This document shows, one piece after another, positions 1 through 7,239 of a DNA stretch of 44,498 nt (position 1 is its first letter; every line of letters starts with the position of its first letter). The position numbers were made by a program, and so were the translations under genes. Below the pieces are notes generated by a model. It searched no databases and was not told where the DNA came from. It saw only the letters and a program-made list of their open reading frames with translations. Source of the stretch: Streptomyces corallincola (lineage in GTDB: Bacteria > Actinomycetota > Actinomycetes > Streptomycetales > Streptomycetaceae); the NCBI RefSeq assembly GCF_019104725.1, contig NZ_JAHRXF010000050.1, positions 1 through 44,498 of the forward strand, written 5' to 3'.

Positions 1-174
1 GAGATCGAGAAGTGGCTCGCGTTCGCCGAAGCGCCTTCAACGGCTCTTCGCCACCGCCACAAAGCCGAACCTCCACACGCCGCCAACATCCAGCAGCACG
101 GATCTCGCACCGTTCCTCGCGCACAGCAAGCGTTCGCGAACCGCACTTTCCCTCACTCGCAAATGAGGCGATAG
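1..174 (+). CDS. open-ended reading frame, possible 3' end of a gene
   Basis: Frame 1 is open from the window edge to a TAG at 172-174, about 57 residues beginning EIEKWLAFAE. It has no start inside the window, so it could be the tail of a gene lying to the left. I recognise no domain. The sequence is less GC-biased at third positions than the rest of the window, and a 76-residue antisense frame covers the same stretch, so it may also be non-coding. The rest of 175-329 shows no gene. Confidence 0.2.
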   Translation, partial: EIEKWLAFAEAPSTALRHRHKAEPPHAANIQQHGSRTVPRAQQAFANRTFPHSQMRR

Positions 175-267
175 CCGACAGCGCTGCACCAACAAGCAAC
201 AAAGGCGGGGCGGCAAGACTTCACGCCAGACCCCTGTCATCTGGAGGACTCGCGCCTGACACTCCAT

Positions 268-284
268 GCGTCATTTGAGCGTCA
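268..284. promoter_or_regulatory. tandem GCGTCA half-sites 11 bp apart (left island flank)
   Basis: GCGTCA occurs at 268-273 and again at 279-284, exactly 11 bp apart (TGACGC on the minus strand). Direct half-sites at 11-bp spacing are typical of OmpR-family regulators such as PhoP or KdpE. The same arrangement lies at 3041-3057, and a similar pair lies upstream of kdpD. Binding is inferred only. Confidence 0.3.
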
Positions 285-329
285 AAAATGCGCACGCAAC
301 GCAGATAGAGCCCATCACGCGCACTCGAC

Positions 330-402
330 AAACCGCAGCTCAGGCGCCCTCCTCCACCGGCTCCAGCAACGCCACGCACTCCACATGATGCGTCATCGGA
401 AA
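330..402. repeat. left copy of a 73-bp direct repeat, possible attachment-site remnant
   Basis: This segment matches 3202-3274 at 70 of 73 positions, differing at 351, 354 and 369. The right copy is the last codons of the intact RNA methyltransferase gene on the minus strand. The left copy carries the same stop codon and the same FPMTHHVECVA coding sequence. Identity drops sharply beyond 402. The layout fits integration at the 3' end of the methyltransferase gene, with the displaced original end left here. It could also be the tail of a decayed duplicate gene. Confidence 0.65.
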
Positions 403-480
403 GATGTCGACCTGGGCAAGTCGCGAAAACGCCCAGGTCAGAGCCGGATCATCGACTCTCTGCCGCGTCCGCGGGCGCCC
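340..480 (-). pseudogene. 3' remnant of an RNA methyltransferase gene
   Basis: On the minus strand a frame ends with a stop at 340-342 and reads FPMTHHVECVALLEP, then VEEGA. The intact protein next door ends FPMTHHVECVAVLEPVKKGA. All three base differences change the protein (Glu-Glu for Lys-Lys, Leu for Val). Upstream of the repeat only a weak resemblance persists (VDIFPMT against VFDLFPMT). No start, SAM-binding motif or active-site cysteine is present, so this is only a gene end. It may be the host gene's original 3' end displaced by insertion of the island. Confidence 0.5.
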
Positions 481-488
481 AGAGCGTC

Positions 489-1610
489 ATGCCCAACGGT
501 CCGACCCTCTCCTTTGGGCGAAAGAGGCCTCCAAGACCAGCTCACCTGCACGAGCCTGCTCCCGCACTCAAGCTGTGGCCGGTGCTGCGCACACTCATCG
601 GCCGCACCGTGCGGAAAAGACGCTTTCCCCAAGCTCGCATCAAGCACCCCAGCGGCTGCCTGGCGACCGACGGCGAGCGCGTGGTGGAGGAGGTCCGCTT
701 CACCTGGGACGGCCTCACCCTGTGCGAACAGACCAGCCACCAGCCGGATGCCGCGAACACGGTCGCCCTCACCTGGGACCACCGCGCCGACGTCCCCCTG
801 GCCCAGACCGAACGCATCCTCACGGCCGACGACCGCCAAGAGGAGATCGACCGCCGCTTCTTCGCCATCGCCACCGACCCCGTCGGCACCCCCACCGAAC
901 TGATCGACGAGACGGGCGACATCGCGTGGCGCACCCGGAGCACGCTCTGGGGCACCACGGCCTGGTCCCGGAACAGCAGCACCTACACCCCACTCCGCTT
1001 CCCCGGCCAGTACTACGACCCCGAAACCGGCCTCCACTACAACTACTTCCGCCACTACGACCCCGAAACCGGCCGCTACACCTCCCCCGACCCCCTCGGC
1101 CTCGCTCCCGCCCCGAACCACGTCGCGTACGTGGACAACCCGCACAGCGAGCGCGACCCGCTTGGCCTCATGCCCAAGTACACGAAGGAGGAGAAGGCCC
1201 AGCAGGCTAGGGAAAAAGCCATCCAGACCGCGGACGAGGTCGTCGAGAGGGCCCAGGGCGACCGGATGAGAAAGGCCGGCAACTACCACGCCGATTCCAT
1301 GCACGGATTCAGTGACGAACGGGTCCTGGAGATCCTCAAGAGCCCGGACGCTGTATACCACTCGACGGCGGGCAGCGGAAGGCTGATCTTCCGGCAGGGG
1401 GAGGACATCGTGATCGCGGAGGGTGGCGGCGCCGGGGCAGGAAATGTCATCACAGCGTACGGCCCTTCCGGCATCAGGGGCGACTCCGGCGTGACCGCGC
1501 TTGGTGGCCTGCCCACCGATCCAGGTGGGCCGATTACCCACGCAGACGTGGTGGAGGGCAGGATTCCAGCCAGGAACGGCTACATGGCTCCCGGAGTGCA
1601 GATTCGATGA
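489..1610 (+). CDS. 5'-truncated Rhs C-terminal fragment with a candidate toxin tip
   Basis: This frame encodes the tail of an Rhs/YD-repeat polymorphic toxin. Rhs core similarity appears from about residue 55 (FTWDGLTLCEQ). It continues through two YDPETG motifs (LRFPGQYYDPETGLHYNYFR and HYDPETGRYTSPDPLGL) and ends at the cleavage-site-like DPLGL near residue 227. The variable tip follows: a charged helix, then a region with HADSMHGFSDERV, a Pro-Asp turn and IVIAEGGGAGAGNVITAY. That order of His, helix and beta strands recalls DUF4258 and other BECR-fold RNase toxins; this is inference. A complete Rhs protein has over 1000 residues, and the signal and repeat regions are missing. The first 35 codons or so look non-homologous and no convincing ribosome site precedes 489. 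It is either an orphan toxin cassette or a pseudogene. The candidate immunity gene starts 13 bp downstream. Confidence 0.7.
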   Translation: MPNGPTLSFGRKRPPRPAHLHEPAPALKLWPVLRTLIGRTVRKRRFPQARIKHPSGCLATDGERVVEEVRFTWDGLTLCEQTSHQPDAANTVALTWDHRADVPLAQTERILTADDRQEEIDRRFFAIATDPVGTPTELIDETGDIAWRTRSTLWGTTAWSRNSSTYTPLRFPGQYYDPETGLHYNYFRHYDPETGRYTSPDPLGLAPAPNHVAYVDNPHSERDPLGLMPKYTKEEKAQQAREKAIQTADEVVERAQGDRMRKAGNYHADSMHGFSDERVLEILKSPDAVYHSTAGSGRLIFRQGEDIVIAEGGGAGAGNVITAYGPSGIRGDSGVTALGGLPTDPGGPITHADVVEGRIPARNGYMAPGVQIR

Positions 1611-1623
1611 GGCGGCATTCACC

Positions 1624-2394
1624 ATGAGACTCACCCTCGATGGCGACTGGAACGCGACAGTGACGGGCGATCCACTGCGCATCACCCCGCGGTTCGACTT
1701 CCCGGGCCAATGTGTGCGCATTGCGGAGTTCGCGGACGTGGAGGAATGGCAGCGGTTCCTCGTGGACACTTTCGGCAGCCAGGAATGGCTGTGGGACGAT
1801 CCCGATGAGCTCCGCTTCGACCCGGACAGCCGGGAACTGATCGGCGCCGGGTTCCGATTGCCGTATGAGTCCGCTCCCGCCGAAGACTGCGCTCGCGTTC
1901 TCGTCACACCCCCCGTTCATCCGGGCGGCCTTCGCGCGGACGAGACCCGAGACTTCCGCCTGGAGGCAACCGCAGAACTCTGCCGCGCCCCCGGGGACGC
2001 CGTGCTGACCTGCCTGCGCGACCTCGACGTCTTGGACGAGCCGCTGGAGGCCCGCATCGGCATCGCACCCGACGTGGCTCTCCTCGTCCAGCACGGCACC
2101 GTTGTCGGCTGGAGCCTGACCGACCCGGCCCGGTACTTGACCACGGGGTTCGCCGCCCCCGATCCCAGCCCGTCCTCTCCCTCCACCCGTCTTCTGCTCA
2201 CCGAATGTCTGGACCTGACCACCACGCCGCTGCTCTACGAGATCAGGAACCGGAACCCGGCCGCCCTGGCCCGCCTCCGGGCGCTCGACGAGGCCCTGCG
2301 CAACCAGCACGAGGACCGGCACCGAGCCGACGCCCTGCTTGCGCTCATCGCCAACCTGGTCGAGGACTACGCCGACCGGCCGACTGGGCAGTAG
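1624..2394 (+). CDS. candidate immunity protein for the Rhs toxin tip
   Basis: The gene encodes 256 residues from an ATG 13 bp after the Rhs stop, preceded by GAGGCGG. I recognise no named family. The protein is acidic, rich in Asp, Glu and Trp in its N-terminal half (FVDVEEW-like and WLWDDPDE stretches), with no signal peptide or membrane segment, as expected of a cytoplasmic immunity protein. The immunity role is inferred from its position directly behind a toxin tip and from a partial second copy at 2401-2862, since immunity genes are often tandemly duplicated in polymorphic-toxin loci. The duplicated part is the C-terminal half around CRAPGDAVLTC and GIAPDVALLVQHGTVVGWSL. A longer start at 1501 would overlap the Rhs frame and is unlikely. 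Confidence 0.6.
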   Translation: MRLTLDGDWNATVTGDPLRITPRFDFPGQCVRIAEFADVEEWQRFLVDTFGSQEWLWDDPDELRFDPDSRELIGAGFRLPYESAPAEDCARVLVTPPVHPGGLRADETRDFRLEATAELCRAPGDAVLTCLRDLDVLDEPLEARIGIAPDVALLVQHGTVVGWSLTDPARYLTTGFAAPDPSPSSPSTRLLLTECLDLTTTPLLYEIRNRNPAALARLRALDEALRNQHEDRHRADALLALIANLVEDYADRPTGQ

Positions 2395-2400
2395 CCGTGA

Positions 2401-2877
2401 ACCACTGGCCTGCCGGCCGCGCCCAGGCCCGGCCTGGCCATCACGCCGTACGAGCCACCGGGCTTCAAGGACGAATCCGGAGCGGAGGCGGAGTCCGCCT
2501 CGGCCGAGGACTCGGCCCGCCTTCCCGTCCCGCCCGAAGTACGCCCGGGCGGGCTCCGCGCGGACGAGGTCAAGGACTTCCGGCACGAGATGTGCACGAT
2601 GCTGTGCCGCGCTCCCGGCGATGCCGTGCTGACCTGCCCGCGCGACCTCGCCGTCCTCGACGAACCGCTGGAAGCCGGCATCGGCATCGCCCCCGACGTG
2701 GCACTCCTCGTCCAGCACGGCACCGTCGTCGGCTGGAGCCTCACGGACCCCGCGCGCTACCTGACCACCAACTTCGCCGCCCCCGACCCTGCTCCCCCCG
2801 TCCCGGCCACGCGCCGCGTGCTCACCGAATGCCTGGACCTGGCCACCACGCCGATGGTCGACAGACCGGGTCCATGA
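2401..2877 (+). pseudogene. truncated second copy of the candidate immunity gene
   Basis: In the same phase as the preceding gene, directly after in-frame TAG and TGA codons, the sequence encodes a paralogue of its C-terminal half. Similarity is strongest from PPEVRPGGLRADE through CRAPGDAVLTC, GIAPDVALLVQHGTVVGWSL and VLTECLDLATTP. It has lost the N-terminal 90 residues or so and has no start codon before the internal ATG at 2590. After about 2862 the homology stops and a transposase-like frame begins, so the C-terminal 60 residues are lost too. It looks like an immunity duplicate broken at one end by deletion and at the other by an insertion element. Confidence 0.65.
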
Positions 2878-3024
2878 CCTGTTCCGGCGTTGGCAGCGGG
2901 ACGGTACCTGGGCGGCACTCTCACCCAGCTCCAAGCCGAGTCGGACGCGAAGGGCCTGATCACCTGGGACGTCAACGTCGACTCCACCGTGCGCCAAGCC
3001 CACCAGCACGCCGGCGGAGCGGCG
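2864..3024 (+). mobile_element. IS5-type transposase remnant, frameshifted
   Basis: One frame reads DRVHDLFRRWQRDGTWAAL up to about 2920. The next frame then continues LTQLQAESDAKGLITWDVNV and DSTVRQAHQHAGG. Together they match the region around the first catalytic Asp (VDST) of IS5-family transposases common in Streptomyces, where YDLFRRWQRDGTW and VDSTVCRAHQHAAGA are typical. Only about 55 of some 270 residues remain, a frameshift separates the halves, and I see no terminal inverted repeat. It directly abuts the truncated immunity copy. Confidence 0.7.
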
Positions 3025-3040
3025 TTAAGGGGTCCCGCAA

Positions 3041-3057
3041 GCGTCATCCGAGCGTCA
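3041..3057. promoter_or_regulatory. tandem GCGTCA half-sites 11 bp apart (right island flank)
   Basis: GCGTCA lies at 3041-3046 and 3052-3057, with the same 11-bp spacing as at 268-284. Together with the repeat at 3202-3274 it makes the two flanks of the island resemble each other over a longer distance, with about 100 bp extra in this copy. The stretch 3025-3201 holds no recognisable gene. Confidence 0.3.
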
Positions 3058-3201
3058 AGAAGCTTCCAACCACGTGCGAGGATGTCGCCGAATGCGTACG
3101 CCTCCCTCACGAAGTCGCAGGTCAGGCAGCGTTCACAAAGCGTCCAGCCCGCTCGACCCGCCACACGAAAGAAACAGGTCGAGCGACCACAACGCGCTGC
3201 A

Positions 3202-3274
3202 AAACCGCAGCTCAGGCGCCCTTCTTCACCGGCTCCAGCACCGCCACGCACTCCACATGATGCGTCATCGGAAA
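3202..3274. repeat. right copy of the 73-bp direct repeat
   Basis: This copy matches 330-402 with three mismatches. It contains the stop codon and the last 20 or so codons of the intact RNA methyltransferase gene on the minus strand. The island between the copies is about 2.8 kb. Confidence 0.65.
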
Positions 3275-4540
3275 CAGATCGAACACCCGAAGCATCCGCA
3301 CCCGATACCCCCCCTCCCGGAAGTACCCGAGATCCCGGGCCAGCGCGGCGGGGTCGCAGGCTACGTAGGCGATTCGGCGGGCGCCCAGGGAGGCGAGGTG
3401 GGAGACGGTTTTGCGGCCGGCGCCCGCGCGCGGGGGGTCGAGGACGATGAGATCGACCTCGGTGATGCCGGTGCGGGGAAGGACGGACTCGACCTTGCCC
3501 TGTTCGACACGGACGCGGGGGAAGTCGGCGAGGTTGTGGCGGGCGTCCTCGACGGCGCGCTTGCCGGACTCGATGCCGAGGACGGCGCCGGTCTCGCCGA
3601 GGCGGTCGGCGAGGGCACCGGCGAAGAGGCCGACGCCGCAGTAGAGGTCGAGGGCCATTTCGCCCTTGCGCGGGAGAAGGCCCTGCATGACGGCCTTGAC
3701 CAGGGTGTCGGCCGCCTGCGGGTGGACCTGCCAGAAGCCGCCGTTGCCGACGCGGTGCGTACGGCCGTCGGCGCGCTCGCGGACGAAGGCCCGGCCGTGG
3801 ACGCGGTGGACCCCGCCGTCCTTCTCGTCCACGCGCAGCACGGACACCGGACGGTCCAGCTCCACCAGCGGGAGTCGGCCGCCGGGGCGCGGGGTGAGGA
3901 TGACCTGGCGGTCCTGCGAACCCGTGGCCGCGATCGCCTCCACCGACGCCATACCGGGCCACACGCGCTGCTCCACGCCCAGCTCGCTGACGCCCTCGGC
4001 CGCGATCATGCAGTGCTCGATCCGCTCCACGTCGTGGGAGCGGTGGCGGCGCAGACCGGCGTGGCCCTCGGCGTCCACCGCGTACTGCACGCGGGTCCGC
4101 CACTGCGGGACCTGGCCCGCCGGGAGCTTGTCGCCCTCCGCGGGCATCACCGTGCCGTCCCAGCCCGCCTCCTCGGGCGTGAGGCCCGCGAGCCGCTGGA
4201 GCTGCTCCGCGACGACCTCGCCCTTCAGCCTGCGCTGCGCGCCCGGCTTGGCGTGCTGCCAGTCGCAGCCGCCGCAGCGGCCGGGCCCGGCGTACGGGCA
4301 GGGGGCCTCGACGCGGTCCTTGGAGGCGTCCAGCACCTTCACCGCGTCCGCGCGCAGGAACCGCGCGCCCTCCTCGCCCTCGGTCACCCGGGCCACCACC
4401 CGCTCGCCGGGCAGCGCGTGCCGTACGAACAGCACCTGGCCCTCGGCGGTACGGGCGATGCAGTGGCCCCCGTGGGCGACGGGGCCGATCTCGACCTCGT
4501 ACTCCTCGCCCACCAGAGACTTCGTCGGTTCTGCCTGCAT
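3212..4540 (-). CDS. TRAM-domain SAM-dependent RNA (uracil-5)-methyltransferase, TrmA/RlmD family
   Basis: The protein has 442 residues and probably transfers methyl from SAM to C5 of a uridine in rRNA or tRNA. An N-terminal TRAM domain (residues 1-70, GPVAHGGHCIAR) is followed by an iron-sulfur-type cysteine cluster (CPYAGPGRCGGCDWQH, Cys81, 89 and 92). Next come the SAM loop LDLYCGVGLFAG near 295, LDPPRAGAG near 366, the nucleophile loop ACDP near 394 and the general-base region HHVE near 430. The ATG at 4540 has GGAG 10 bases upstream; a longer frame to 4696 has an unconserved, low-complexity lead. The gene points toward the Rhs island and its 3' end is the duplicated repeat, so the insertion leaves the reading frame complete. 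Which uridine is modified cannot be read from sequence. Confidence 0.9.
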   Translation of the reverse strand: MQAEPTKSLVGEEYEVEIGPVAHGGHCIARTAEGQVLFVRHALPGERVVARVTEGEEGARFLRADAVKVLDASKDRVEAPCPYAGPGRCGGCDWQHAKPGAQRRLKGEVVAEQLQRLAGLTPEEAGWDGTVMPAEGDKLPAGQVPQWRTRVQYAVDAEGHAGLRRHRSHDVERIEHCMIAAEGVSELGVEQRVWPGMASVEAIAATGSQDRQVILTPRPGGRLPLVELDRPVSVLRVDEKDGGVHRVHGRAFVRERADGRTHRVGNGGFWQVHPQAADTLVKAVMQGLLPRKGEMALDLYCGVGLFAGALADRLGETGAVLGIESGKRAVEDARHNLADFPRVRVEQGKVESVLPRTGITEVDLIVLDPPRAGAGRKTVSHLASLGARRIAYVACDPAALARDLGYFREGGYRVRMLRVFDLFPMTHHVECVAVLEPVKKGA

Positions 4541-4745
4541 GGTGGGAGGGCTCCAGATCAAAGGGGGGTCAGAGAGTCGGGGTGAAGGTCGGGATCGGGG
4601 GCGGTGGTCCACAGCCCCGCCGACCCGCCGGTCGTCAACAGCCCACCAGTCTACGGGCTCCCCGCCGCCCCCGCGCCGACCGCCCCCGCGGCACACACCC
4701 GACCGACGGCCCCGGCCGCGCCCCGCCCTGCCTCTTGCCCGCCCC

Positions 4746-6797
4746 CTACCCCTTGCCCGCCCCCTCCTTGTGCCGGTCCGCCGCCGGTCCCCGGCGCACC
4801 GCGCCCGGCGCGCTCCACTCCGAGCGCCTGCGCGCCCGCAGACGAGCCGCCTCGGAGGACGCGAGCTGGTAGGGCACCGAGGTCACCATGACGCCCGCGG
4901 AGAACAGCAGGCGGCCCTTGAGACGCAGGGCGCTCTGGTTGTGCAGGAGGTGCTCGTACCAGTGGCCGACGACGTACTCGGGGATGATCACGGAGACGGC
5001 GTCGCGCGGGGACTCCTTGCGGAGGCCCTTGACGTACTCGATGATCGGCCGGGTGATCTCGCGGTAGGGGGAGTCGAGGACCTTGAGGGGTACGTCGATG
5101 CCGCGCCGCTCCCACTCCTCGCGCAGGGCCCTGGTCTCGGCCGGGTCCACGTTGACGGTGAGCGCCTCCAGGGTGTCCGAGCGCATCAGCTTGGCGTAGG
5201 CCAGGGCGCGCAGGGTGGGGCGGTGGATCTTGGAGATCAGCACCACCGAGTGGACGCGGGACGGACGGGCCATGTCGTCGGGGCCGGACTCCTCGTCGGC
5301 GGCGATCTCCTCGGCGACGCGGTCGTAGTGCTTACGGATCGCGGTCATGGTCGCGTAGAAGATGCACATGCCCAGCAGGGCGACCCAGGCGCCGTGGGTG
5401 AACTTGGTGACCAGGACGACGACCAGCACCAGGCCGGTGAAGAACGCGCCGAAGGTGTTGATCGCGCGCGAGCGGATCATGTGACTGCGCTTCGCCTGAT
5501 CCTTCTCGGCCGCGAGATGGCGGTTCCAGTGCCGGACCATGCCGATCTGGCTGAGCGTGAAGGACACGAAGACACCGACGATGTAGAGCTGGATCAGCCG
5601 GGTGGAGTCCGCGCCGTAGATCACCACCAGCAGCATCGCCGTACCCGCCAGCAGCACGATGCCGTTGGAGAAGGCGAGGCGGTCGCCGCGGGTGTGCAGT
5701 TGCCGGGGCAGATAGCGGTCCTGGGCGAGGATCGAGCCGAGCAGCGGGAAGCCGTTGTACGCGGTGTTGGCGGCGAGGAACAGCACCAGCGCGGTCGCGG
5801 CGGCCAGGACGACGAACAGGAAGCTGCCCTTGCCGAACACCGCCTCCGCGACCTGCGAGATCACCGGGTTCTGTACGTAACCGGAACCGATCGGGGTGCC
5901 GCCGCGCAGCAGGTCGGCGGCCGGGTTCTCGGCCATGCGGACGCCCGTGACGGTGGCCAGCACGATGATCCCGCAGAACATGGTGACGGCCAGCAGGCCC
6001 ATCATGGCGAGCGTGGTCGCCGCGTTCTTCGACTTCGGCTTGCGGAAGGCGGGCACACCGTTGGAGATGGCCTCCACACCGGTCAGCGCGGCACAGCCGG
6101 AGGAGAACGCCCGCAGCAGCAGGAAGACCAGCGCGAAACCGGCCAGCCCCTGGTGCTCGGCCCGGATCTGGAAACCGGCCGTCGGCGCGCGCATGGTGTC
6201 GCCGAGGACCAGACCCCGGAACGCGCCCCAGGCGATCATGATGAAGACACCGCCGACGAAGACGTACGTCGGAATGGCGAACAGCTTCCCGGACTCCTTG
6301 ACGCCGCGCAGGTTCATCAGCGTCAGCAGGACGATCACAGCGACCGCGCAGAGCACCTTGTGCTGGACCACGAACGGGATCGCGGAGCCCAGGTTCTCGA
6401 TGCCGGAGGCGATGGAGACGGCCACGGTCAGCACGTAATCGACGAGCAGGGCGCTCGCCACGGTGAGACCGGCGCGGGGGCCGAGGTTGGTGGTGGCGAC
6501 CTCGTAGTCACCGCCGCCGCTCGGGTACGCGTGCACGTTCTGGCGGTAGGAGGCGACCACCGTGAACATCAGGACGACGACCGCGAGCGCGATCCAGGGG
6601 CTGAAGTGGTAGGCCGACACGCCCGCGATGGACAGGACCAGCAGGACCTCCCCCGGCGCGTAGGCGACGGAGGACAGCGGGTCGGAGGCGAAGACGGGGA
6701 GGGCGATGCGCTTGGGCAGGAGGGTTTCCCCCAGCCGGTCACTGCGCAAGGCGCGCCCGATGAGAATCCGTTTGGGCACGTCGGTCAGTTTGGACAC
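4746..6797 (-). CDS. KimA-family potassium importer (APC superfamily)
   Basis: The protein has 683 residues with about 12 membrane segments and a C-terminal cytoplasmic domain (roughly from residue 480). It matches the pattern of Bacillus subtilis KimA (YdaO), a proton-coupled high-affinity K+ importer inhibited by c-di-AMP. Shared blocks are ASDPLSSVAYAPGEVLLVLS, SYRQNVHAYPSGGGDY, LVDYVLTVAVSIASG, AFSSGCAALTGVEAISN, RGDRLAFSNGI and the C-terminal LHNQSALRLKGRLLF. Generic annotation would be amino-acid permease; the KimA resemblance runs along the whole protein, so K+ is the better guess. I choose the GTG at 6797. It has no ribosome site but lies 8 bases after a TACGAT -10 element, which suggests a leaderless mRNA; the extension to 7142 is low-complexity. 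It is divergent from the 40-aa peptide gene and the RCK pair. Confidence 0.85.
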   Translation of the reverse strand: MSKLTDVPKRILIGRALRSDRLGETLLPKRIALPVFASDPLSSVAYAPGEVLLVLSIAGVSAYHFSPWIALAVVVLMFTVVASYRQNVHAYPSGGGDYEVATTNLGPRAGLTVASALLVDYVLTVAVSIASGIENLGSAIPFVVQHKVLCAVAVIVLLTLMNLRGVKESGKLFAIPTYVFVGGVFIMIAWGAFRGLVLGDTMRAPTAGFQIRAEHQGLAGFALVFLLLRAFSSGCAALTGVEAISNGVPAFRKPKSKNAATTLAMMGLLAVTMFCGIIVLATVTGVRMAENPAADLLRGGTPIGSGYVQNPVISQVAEAVFGKGSFLFVVLAAATALVLFLAANTAYNGFPLLGSILAQDRYLPRQLHTRGDRLAFSNGIVLLAGTAMLLVVIYGADSTRLIQLYIVGVFVSFTLSQIGMVRHWNRHLAAEKDQAKRSHMIRSRAINTFGAFFTGLVLVVVLVTKFTHGAWVALLGMCIFYATMTAIRKHYDRVAEEIAADEESGPDDMARPSRVHSVVLISKIHRPTLRALAYAKLMRSDTLEALTVNVDPAETRALREEWERRGIDVPLKVLDSPYREITRPIIEYVKGLRKESPRDAVSVIIPEYVVGHWYEHLLHNQSALRLKGRLLFSAGVMVTSVPYQLASSEAARLRARRRSEWSAPGAVRRGPAADRHKEGAGKG

Positions 6798-6805
6798 GAC
6801 AGAGG

Positions 6806-6811
6806 ATCGTA
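6806..6811 (-). promoter_or_regulatory. -10 element of a probable leaderless promoter for the KimA-like gene
   Basis: TACGAT on the minus strand ends 8 bases before the GTG at 6797, which would place the transcription start at or next to the start codon. No good -35 hexamer is seen at 16-19 bp. The absence of a Shine-Dalgarno sequence agrees with leaderless translation. Confidence 0.35.
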
Positions 6812-6969
6812 GGGCTTCGAACAGGCAGCCGCCCACCCGGTGCCCGCGTTCTGCCTCATGAGTGAAATCACCGGGGCGCGGACTTGCGGATTCCGTGGTG
6901 CGCGCTCCGTGCGTGTGTAGATGGCGGACACCGCCCCCACCGCCCGTTCCACCGCACCCCGGAGGTCCC

Positions 6970-7092
6970 ATGCCCCCGACCGCAGAGCTGATCGGCGCCG
7001 TGGCCGGCCTCGTCGGCCTCGGAATCCTCACCCTGTACAGCGTGCGCAGCATCACGCGCCGGGACCGGCAGCCGTCCCCGGACCGCCGCTGA
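6970..7092 (+). CDS. 40-residue single-span membrane peptide
   Basis: The ATG follows a near-perfect GGAGGT by three bases, strong evidence of translation. The peptide MPPTAELIGAVAGLVGLGIL begins one hydrophobic helix (about residues 7-26), followed by a basic tail SITRRDRQPSPDRR, giving an inside-positive C-terminus. I recognise no family. It sits between the divergent KimA-like gene and the RCK pair, so it could be a small accessory subunit or regulator of K+ transport. KdpF was considered, but KdpF is shorter and is followed by kdpA, which is absent. Confidence 0.6.
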   Translation: MPPTAELIGAVAGLVGLGILTLYSVRSITRRDRQPSPDRR

Positions 7093-7239
7093 CATCCCGG
7101 GGGCGCCCCGGCCCCCCTGGACGCCCCGGACCCCTTGGGCACCCCGGGCTCGGGAACCCGTACCGCTCATGTGCAGCTTTGTGCGCCGATCTGAGACCCT
7201 GATGGCGAGCAGTGACTCTTGGACACCGGAAGGACGGTC

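Noticed and set aside
438..1907. 489-codon minus frame across the Rhs fragment
   Set aside because: The opposite strand shows clear Rhs motifs; this frame has none.
1534..3009. 491-codon minus frame opposite the immunity genes
   Set aside because: Shadow of the plus-strand immunity copies; no conserved blocks, and it runs through the IS remnant.
3025..3201. Terminal inverted repeat or target duplication of the IS remnant
   Set aside because: No matching inverted ends or short target repeats could be found around the transposase scrap.
4540..4696. N-terminal extension of the RNA methyltransferase
   Set aside because: The extra residues are Gly/Arg/Pro-rich and precede the ribosome site of the conserved MQAEPTK start.
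3666..6812. 1048-codon plus-strand open frame
   Set aside because: It is antisense to the methyltransferase and KimA-like genes; long open shadows are usual in GC-rich DNA, and the translation is low-complexity without domains.
6970..7092. Possible KdpF subunit
   Set aside because: KdpF is about 30 residues and is followed by kdpA; here the RCK genes follow and no Kdp ATPase genes are present.
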